Positions 57,556 through 64,000 of a stretch of 64,000 bases of DNA are shown here, piece by piece; position 1 is the stretch's first letter; each line of letters opens with the position of its first letter. The notes beneath the pieces were generated by a model. The model made no database searches and had not been told where the DNA came from. It saw only the letters and a list, made by a program, of their open reading frames with translations. The DNA is from Paraburkholderia sp. PREW-6R (GTDB lineage Bacteria > Pseudomonadota > Gammaproteobacteria > Burkholderiales > Burkholderiaceae), in assembly GCF_039621805.1 (NCBI RefSeq), contig NZ_CP155073.1, positions 2,790,001 to 2,854,000 on the forward strand. The letters run 5' to 3'. The translations under genes were made by a program, and so were the position numbers.

Positions 57556-58449
57556 TTAGTCGATTGCCTTGTCATTCGGGCTCTTGAAAAGCGCCTTGAT
57601 GTCGTCGCTTTCCGGGAAATTCAGGTTCAGGCCCTTCGGCGGGATCGGCGACTCGAACCACTTCTTGTAGATCTGATCGGCTTCGCCCGAGGTCTCGACC
57701 TTCGCGATCGCGTCGTCGACCACCTTCTTGAATTCCGGATCGTTCTTGCGAATCATGCAGCCGTACGCTTCATGCGACTGCGGCGCGCCGACGATCACGA
57801 AGTCGCCCGGATTGTTCGACTTCGCGCGCTCACCCGCGAGCAATGCGTCGTCCATCATGAACGCAGCGGCGCGGCCCGTGGAGAGCGTCAGGAACGACTC
57901 GCCGTGATCCTTCGCGCTGATGATGTTCATGCCCATGCTCTTGTCCTGATTCATCTTGCGAAGCAGGCGCTCGGACGTGGTGCCGGCGGTCGTGACGACC
58001 GTCTTGCCCTTCAGGTCGGCCCAGTCCTTGATGCCCGAGTCTTTCTTCGTCATCAGACGCGTGCCGATCACGAAGATCGTGTTCGAGAACGCAGCCTGTT
58101 GCTGGCGCTCGGCGTTATTGGTGGTGGAGCCGCATTCCATGTCGACCGTGCCGTTCTGCACGAGCGGAATGCGGTTTTGCGACGTGACGGGCGTGAGCTT
58201 GACCTTCAGGTTCGGCATGTTCAGCTTCTGCTTCACCGCGTCGACCACTTTCAGTGCGAATTCCTGCGAATAGCCGATAACGTTCTGCTTGTCGTCGTAG
58301 TAAGAAAACGGAATCGACGACTCACGATGCCCCAGCGAAATGACGCCCGTGTCCTTGATTTTTTTCAGCGTACCTGCGTCTTGCGCGTGCGCGCCAACCG
58401 TAAACAGTCCGAGAGTCGCGAGCAGCAGCGCAGCTTTTTTAACCTTCAT
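57556..58449 (-). CDS. gltI: Glutamate/aspartate periplasmic binding protein GltI
   Basis: 297 residues. Signal peptide about residues 1-22 (cut AHA-QD). Solute-binding protein family 3: SLGHRESSIPFSYYDDKQNVIGYS, and VDMECGSTTNNAERQQQAAFS, which are specific for the glutamate/aspartate group. AAGGAG lies before the ATG. It is the first gene of gltIJKL. Confidence 0.94.
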   Translation of the reverse strand: MKVKKAALLLATLGLFTVGAHAQDAGTLKKIKDTGVISLGHRESSIPFSYYDDKQNVIGYSQEFALKVVDAVKQKLNMPNLKVKLTPVTSQNRIPLVQNGTVDMECGSTTNNAERQQQAAFSNTIFVIGTRLMTKKDSGIKDWADLKGKTVVTTAGTTSERLLRKMNQDKSMGMNIISAKDHGESFLTLSTGRAAAFMMDDALLAGERAKSNNPGDFVIVGAPQSHEAYGCMIRKNDPEFKKVVDDAIAKVETSGEADQIYKKWFESPIPPKGLNLNFPESDDIKALFKSPNDKAID

Positions 58450-58728
58450 GTGATGATCTCCTTGGCAAGAACCGGCGCCAGTTTAGCAAAGTAATTATTC
58501 TGAAAGTATTGCGACAAACCATGTTGTTGCATTCGCGCCGCGATGCCTGAAACAGGGGGCCTGCGCGCGTTTAGGGGAGTCGGAAAACCTTTCCGGACAG
58601 GCAAAGCGGGCGGCATCGATCCGATGCCGCCCGCCGGGTAAAACTCGCGGTCTCGTGAACCGCGTTGACACAAGAATCGTCGAGCCGTTTATCGTGTGAG
58701 ACAAACGACTGTTCTGAAACAAGTCAGA
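58450..58728. other. Intergenic region gltI / gdhA
   Basis: About 279 bases on the minus-strand path. It holds the gltI promoter region near 58480-58550 and the strong hairpin described at 58606-58634. No gene. Confidence 0.5.
58606..58634 (-). terminator. Probable gdhA terminator
   Basis: A 13-bp perfect stem (58606-58618 with 58622-58634, GCGGGCGGCATCG/CGATGCCGCCCGC), 3-base loop, followed on minus by only TTT. A strong but T-poor hairpin. Confidence 0.6.
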
Positions 58729-60069
58729 TCAGGGATACAGGCCGCGCAGTTCGCGCGCTTCGAGAATCCGCTTACACGCGACGATGAACGCTGCAGTCCG
58801 CACGGACACTTTCTGTTCGCTCGACACTTGCCACACCGCGGCAAACGCTTCGCGCATCACGCGTTCGAGACGCTGGTTGATTTCGTCTTCGGTCCAGAAG
58901 AAGCTCGAGAAGTCCTGCACCCATTCGAAATACGACACGGTCACGCCACCGGCATTCGCGACCACGTCCGGAATCACGAGGATGCCGCGGTCATGCAGAA
59001 TGTCGTCCGCCGCCGTGGTGGTCGGGCCGTTCGCGCCTTCCACGACGATCTTCGTCTTGATCTTGGAAGCGTTCTTTTCGGTAATCTGGTTTTCCAGTGC
59101 GGCCGGAATCAGGATGTCCGACTCGACGTTCCAGAATTCTTCGCTCGTGACCGAATCGGCTTCCGCGTAGCCGCCCACGCCGCCCGTCTTTGCGACGTGA
59201 TCGAGCAGCGCGACTGCGTCGATACCCGTCGACTTGTAGATCGAGCCGGTGTGGTCCTGCACCGCGACCACTTTCGAACCCGCTTCCTGGAACAGACGCG
59301 CCGCAATCCCGCCGACGTTGCCAAAGCCCTGCACGGCAATGCGCGCGCCTTCGATATCCACGCCAATGCGGCGCGCGGCTTCCGACGCCACCACGAACAC
59401 GCCGCGGCCGGTCGCCTCGCGACGGCCGAGCGAGCCGCCCAGCGTGATCGGCTTGCCGGTCACGACGCCGGTGGCCGTCTGGCCCTGGTTCATCGAGTAC
59501 GTGTCCATCATCCACGCCATGATCTGCTCGTTCGTGTTCACGTCCGGCGCGGGGATATCGGTATTCGGTCCGATGATGATGCCGATCTCGCTGGTGTAGC
59601 GGCGCGTCATGCGCTCCAGCTCACCTCGCGACAGCGTGCGCGGATCGACGCGAATACCGCCCTTCGCGCCGCCGTACGGCACGTTGACCGCAGCGTTCTT
59701 CACCGACATCCACGCCGACAACGCCATCACTTCCGACAATGTCACGTCCTGGTGATACCGCACGCCGCCCTTGCCCGGACCACGCGACACGTTGTGCTGA
59801 ACGCGATAGCCTTCGAAGTGAGCAACCGTGCCGTTATCCAGTTCGATAGGCACGTCGACCACCAGAATGCGCTTCGGGCGCTTCAGCGTTTCGAGCCAGC
59901 GGGACAGGGAGCCGAGATAAGGCGCGACGCGATCGACCTGGCGCAGGTAGTTGCCCCACGGGCCGAGATCGTCTTTATTCAGGTAGGAAGGAACGGCCTG
60001 CAAGGTGGATGCGGATTGTGCTGCTTGAGACGCTTGTGCGGCGTGTGCTGCCTGTTGCTGGGATGACAT
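58729..60069 (-). CDS. gdhA: Glutamate dehydrogenase (Glu/Leu/Phe/Val dehydrogenase family)
   Basis: 446 residues. Catalytic Lys 136 in [38 protein letters not shown], and the NAD(P)-binding [17 protein letters not shown]. The family deaminates glutamate to 2-oxoglutarate and ammonia. A low-complexity Ala/Gln-rich extension (residues 4-20) precedes the conserved part. It follows the glutamate importer in the same direction, so the neighbourhood serves glutamate use. Length and motif spacing suggest the NAD-linked small type. Confidence 0.92.
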   Translation of the reverse strand: MSSQQQAAHAAQASQAAQSASTLQAVPSYLNKDDLGPWGNYLRQVDRVAPYLGSLSRWLETLKRPKRILVVDVPIELDNGTVAHFEGYRVQHNVSRGPGKGGVRYHQDVTLSEVMALSAWMSVKNAAVNVPYGGAKGGIRVDPRTLSRGELERMTRRYTSEIGIIIGPNTDIPAPDVNTNEQIMAWMMDTYSMNQGQTATGVVTGKPITLGGSLGRREATGRGVFVVASEAARRIGVDIEGARIAVQGFGNVGGIAARLFQEAGSKVVAVQDHTGSIYKSTGIDAVALLDHVAKTGGVGGYAEADSVTSEEFWNVESDILIPAALENQITEKNASKIKTKIVVEGANGPTTTAADDILHDRGILVIPDVVANAGGVTVSYFEWVQDFSSFFWTEDEINQRLERVMREAFAAVWQVSSEQKVSVRTAAFIVACKRILEARELRGLYP

Positions 60070-60213
60070 GAACGCTCCGGCGTTGATCGAATGACAGCAT
60101 TGTCGAAAAACGCCGATTTGAAATCCAATGCCGATTCCTTATCCGATTATGTTTTTTATGCATAACCCTTCAGAAGCCGCAAATTCATGTCGTCCGCGAG
60201 CAGGACAACGACC
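60070..60213. promoter_or_regulatory. gdhA upstream region
   Basis: 144 bases, A/T-rich in the middle. The exact palindrome TTATGCATAA (60156-60165) lies about 90 bases before gdhA and could be a regulator site or part of a promoter. Confidence 0.35.
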
Positions 60214-61170
60214 TTACGCGCCGCGCTGCGCCAGTTCTCCGGATACCACGTCCCATAGCTGCCTCACGAGCATCTGGCGCGCGTCGTCACTCTTCGCGGC
60301 CAGCTTGTCGCGGTACAGCCGAATCTCCATCGTAAGCGTAAGCTGCCCTTCCGGCGTGCTACGCGTCGCGCGATCGAGGCGGATCAGCTTGCCGTCCGCC
60401 ACTGCATCTTCCACGGCGCTATGCGGCAGAAACGCGACGCCGTGACCGGCTAGCGCCATTGCCTTGAGCCCTTCGGCCATGTCGGTTTCGTAGAGCCGGT
60501 CCAGATACAGACGTTCGGGCGCGTTGGCCAGAATCACCTCGGTCATGCGGCCGAGGTACGCGTTCGGCGTATAGGACAGATACGGCGCGGGCGATTCAGG
60601 CGTGCCCGGCAACGTGTGACGCGGCCGGCCGGCGCGGCCCGGCGCCGAGAACGGGCTGATCGGCTCGTTGCCGAGCGTCAGCATGTCGTAGCGGCCGGGA
60701 TCGAGCGCCACCGGATGGCTGGGATGGTGATAGCCCATCATCAGATCGCAGCCGCCTTCCACGAGCGCAAGCGCCGCGTCGTGCACGTTCAGCGCGCGCA
60801 GCCGCGTGTGGATCGGACCCATTTGCGCTTCGATCCGCTGGAGCCAGCGCGGGAAGTACGTGAGCGATAACGTGTGCGGAACAGCGAACTCGATCGTCGC
60901 CTGCGGCGTCGCCGTGTGACCGCGCAGCAGCGCGCGCGCCTCGTGAAACTGCGAGAGCATGGCGAGCGCCTGCTCGTTGAATACCTGACCGGCCGCCGTC
61001 AGCCGCGTCGGATACACCGAGCGATCGATCAACTCGGTGCCGAGCCACGCCTCGAGCGCCTGAATGCGCCGCGAAAAAGCCGGCTGCGTGACGTGCCGCA
61101 ATTCTGCCGAGCGGCTGAAACTACGCGTTTCCGCGAGCGAGACGAAGTCTTCGAGCCATTTCAGTTCCAT
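60214..61170 (-). CDS. LysR family regulator (HypT-like N terminus)
   Basis: 318 residues. The helix-turn-helix is at the N terminus (ELKWLEDFVSLAETRSFSRSAELRHVTQPAFSRRIQALEAWLGTELIDR); the sensor domain follows. The W/EDF start and RHVTQPAFSRRI recall the HypT/YjiE (hypochlorite-response) group, but no conclusive sensing residues can be seen. It is upstream of gdhA in the same direction, so it may regulate it or be unrelated. Confidence 0.82.
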   Translation of the reverse strand: MELKWLEDFVSLAETRSFSRSAELRHVTQPAFSRRIQALEAWLGTELIDRSVYPTRLTAAGQVFNEQALAMLSQFHEARALLRGHTATPQATIEFAVPHTLSLTYFPRWLQRIEAQMGPIHTRLRALNVHDAALALVEGGCDLMMGYHHPSHPVALDPGRYDMLTLGNEPISPFSAPGRAGRPRHTLPGTPESPAPYLSYTPNAYLGRMTEVILANAPERLYLDRLYETDMAEGLKAMALAGHGVAFLPHSAVEDAVADGKLIRLDRATRSTPEGQLTLTMEIRLYRDKLAAKSDDARQMLVRQLWDVVSGELAQRGA

Positions 61171-61274
61171 GCGTAGCCTGCTGCCGGCGGAAAGAGGAAG
61201 TCAGCATTCTAGATGCTGATGTGCTGATGGAAGGCGGTTGCAGCGCCGAACGTCATGGAGACCGCTTATGTCGC

Positions 61275-61322
61275 GAGTGCGAGTGCGAGTGCGAGTGCAG
61301 GCGCGAGTGCGAGTGCAAGCGC
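61275..61322 (+). repeat. Hexamer repeat GAGTGC-like (eight units)
   Basis: Four perfect GAGTGC units (61275-61298), one AGGCGC, two more GAGTGC (61305-61316), then AAGCGC. It lies in the first codons of the long frame of the glycosyltransferase gene. Confidence 0.85.
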
Positions 61323-61480
61323 CAATGCCGATGACAACGCAGCATCAAAGCGAACGCAAAACCAACGCCAGGCGAGCAAGCCGGCACAAATCGGACTTCG
61401 CCGATAGGCCATCCAATGGCGGCCCGATATCGTGCCCGGCACGACCCGCCGCCTTGCCCCCTCACTTTCTTACGCCGCCC

Positions 61481-62233
61481 ATGCGTCCACACGTCTCCAT
61501 CATCACGCCGACGGCCCACCGCGAACACCTGCTGCCTGCCATCGCGCGTTGCGTGCTGCGCCAACGCGTCGAATGGGAATGGCTGATTCTCGACGACAGT
61601 GCGCAGCCCAGTGCCTATCTGCAAGCGCTCGCCTCCACGGATGCGCGCATCCGCTATTTCCACTCGCCCGCGCGCATGTCGATCGGCGCCAAGCGCAACT
61701 TTCTGGTTGCCGAGTCGCGCGGCTGCGTGATCGCCCATTTCGACGACGACGACCACTACGCGCCGCACTATCTCGCTCACATGCTCGCCACGATGCAGGA
61801 GAGCCACGCCGATCTGATCAAACTGTCCGGGTTCTTCATGTACGCGCCGCACACGCAGTTCTTCGGTTATATGGATCTGAACGCCAAGGTCGGGCTGCAT
61901 TACGAACTGAGCGGCCGCACGGTGAGTCACATCGAATTCCACGAAAAGATGCAGATCGGCGCGGATTTCATCCTTTTCTACGGCTTTTCTTACGTGTACG
62001 ACAAGGCACGCGCCGCGATATCCGCGTTCGACGACGTCGATCTGTACGACGACGAAAGTTTCATCCGCCGCGTAGTGAACGCAGGCCGCAAGGTGATCGC
62101 GGTCGACGATCCGCAGGCCAGCTGCCTCCACCTCGTTCACCCGGCATCCACGTCGCGGTGTTTCTCGCGGCATTCAATGCCATCCTTTCTGCTGCCGACG
62201 CTCTTTCCCTGCTACGAGGGCTTTGTGGAGTAA
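61481..62233 (+). CDS. Family 2 glycosyltransferase
   Basis: 250 residues from the ATG at 61481 (MRPHVSIITPTAHREHLL). GT2 features: VSIITPTAHR, WLILDDSAQPS, IGAKRNFLV and the DXD-like HFDDDDHYAPH. It may add sugar to a surface glycan; acceptor unknown. The frame is open from 61238: an ATG at 61268 has a good ribosome site (GGAG) and would add an N-terminal stretch encoded by a hexamer repeat (RVRVRVRVQARVRVQ), whereas 61481 has no visible ribosome site. Which start is used is unsettled. Confidence 0.8.
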   Translation: MRPHVSIITPTAHREHLLPAIARCVLRQRVEWEWLILDDSAQPSAYLQALASTDARIRYFHSPARMSIGAKRNFLVAESRGCVIAHFDDDDHYAPHYLAHMLATMQESHADLIKLSGFFMYAPHTQFFGYMDLNAKVGLHYELSGRTVSHIEFHEKMQIGADFILFYGFSYVYDKARAAISAFDDVDLYDDESFIRRVVNAGRKVIAVDDPQASCLHLVHPASTSRCFSRHSMPSFLLPTLFPCYEGFVE

Positions 62234-62293
62234 GCACGCAAGAGGCGCGAGCGCGCCCGCGCCGCCTTCCGCACACGGCGCGCAGGCGCGTGA

Positions 62294-63802
<1,509 letters not shown>

Positions 63803-63846
63803 CCGTTCCAGCTGGGCGCCGCCTGGCGCACAGCCCCACGACGCAT

Positions 63847-63875
63847 AAAAAAACCGCTCCAGGAGCGGTTTTTTT
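63847..63875 (+). terminator. Intrinsic terminator (bidirectional)
   Basis: Inverted repeat AAAAAAACCGCTC / GAGCGGTTTTTTT (63847-63859 with 63863-63875), tiny loop, with T-runs on both strands. It ends purB and the convergent gluconokinase gene. Confidence 0.9.
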
Positions 63876-63898
63876 ACATGCACACGAGGCGCGAGCGC

Positions 63899-64000
63899 TC
63901 AGCGCAACTTGAGCTGGCGCAGCACTTCCTCGACGATCTCTTCCGGCGTCAGTTCGATACTCACCGTAATCGCTTCATCCGGGCCCGGCTCTTCGAGCGT
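63899..64000 (-). CDS. Gluconokinase, C-terminal end (5' part outside window)
   Basis: The last 33 residues can be read on minus, ending at the stop at 63899-63901. TLEEPGPDEAITVSIELTPEEIVEEVLRQLKLR fits the C terminus of GntK-type gluconokinases (LEEPGPDE...). Only 34 codons are visible, so the identification is not firm; a different nucleotide-kinase-fold enzyme is possible. Confidence 0.5.
   Translation of the reverse strand, partial: TLEEPGPDEAITVSIELTPEEIVEEVLRQLKLR

Noticed and set aside
60156..60165. TTATGCATAA palindrome before gdhA as an operator
   Set aside because: Ten bases only and self-complementary by A/T chance; kept as a note, not as an operator.

Overview
The window is about 64 kb of GC-rich bacterial chromosome. 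It carries housekeeping gene neighbourhoods typical of Burkholderiaceae, and Paraburkholderia is the best guess. Reasons: miaB-phoH-ybeY-corC-lnt, dusB-fis-purH-ruvC-ruvA-ruvB, rplM-rpsI-erpA and gltIJKL-gdhA lie close together, codons are strongly biased to G/C in third position, and many regulators and transporters are of beta-proteobacterial type. I see no insertion sequence, prophage, CRISPR array or tRNA gene. The genus is an inference from gene content; no 16S gene is present.

Layout. 0-2.8 kb: end of a D-galactonate dehydratase gene, an anion:cation MFS transporter and two small ORFs. 2.9-4.2 kb: copC-copD copper genes (minus). 4.5-6.6 kb: a diheme cytochrome c4 and a triheme cytochrome c with no dehydrogenase beside them. 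6.7-9.2 kb: trhA and rhlE. 9.4-14.5 kb (minus): an FMN-barrel-like protein, a ferritin-like diiron protein, and a gamma-glutamyltransferase/MHS-transporter pair. 14.8-21.6 kb: a glycerol regulon (glpR, then glpD-glpK-glpF), interrupted by a small ORF, a TetR regulator with a clear operator and a lipoprotein. 21.7-27.1 kb: a HAD phosphatase, ribB under an FMN riboswitch, an XRE-cupin regulator, and a divergent MFS/LysR pair. 27.3-34 kb: miaB-phoH-ybeY-(ChaC-like)-corC-lnt. 34-44.7 kb: GST, pepP, ubiH, dusB-fis, purH, ruvCAB and an MpaB-like protein. 44.7-48.6 kb: tyrS-dtd-phosphoglycerate-mutase-like genes and divergent anmK. 48.7-51.8 kb: erpA, rpsI-rplM, a predicted small RNA, an OsmC protein and RNase P RNA. 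51.9-55.2 kb: pyrC-DUF3025 and a class II glutamine amidotransferase. 55.3-61.2 kb: gltL-K-J-I, gdhA and a LysR regulator (all minus). 61.3-64 kb: a glycosyltransferase, purB and the end of a gluconokinase gene.

How genes work together. GlpF, GlpK and GlpD form the glycerol uptake-phosphorylation-oxidation route; GlpR and operator half-sites upstream of glpD fit their control. GltIJKL imports glutamate/aspartate and GdhA deaminates glutamate. RuvC, RuvA and RuvB resolve Holliday junctions. MiaB, YbeY, PhoH, DusB, Dtd, TyrS and RNase P form a scattered RNA-processing/translation set.

The most interesting unexplained element is a predicted ~88-nt small RNA on the minus strand at 50456-50543. 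It has a consensus promoter, three hairpins, a strong intrinsic terminator, and an anti-Shine-Dalgarno sequence in the middle hairpin loop. Other points of note are a GlpF with altered NPA motifs, two clean operator palindromes, several short tandem repeats, and the orphan cytochrome pair.
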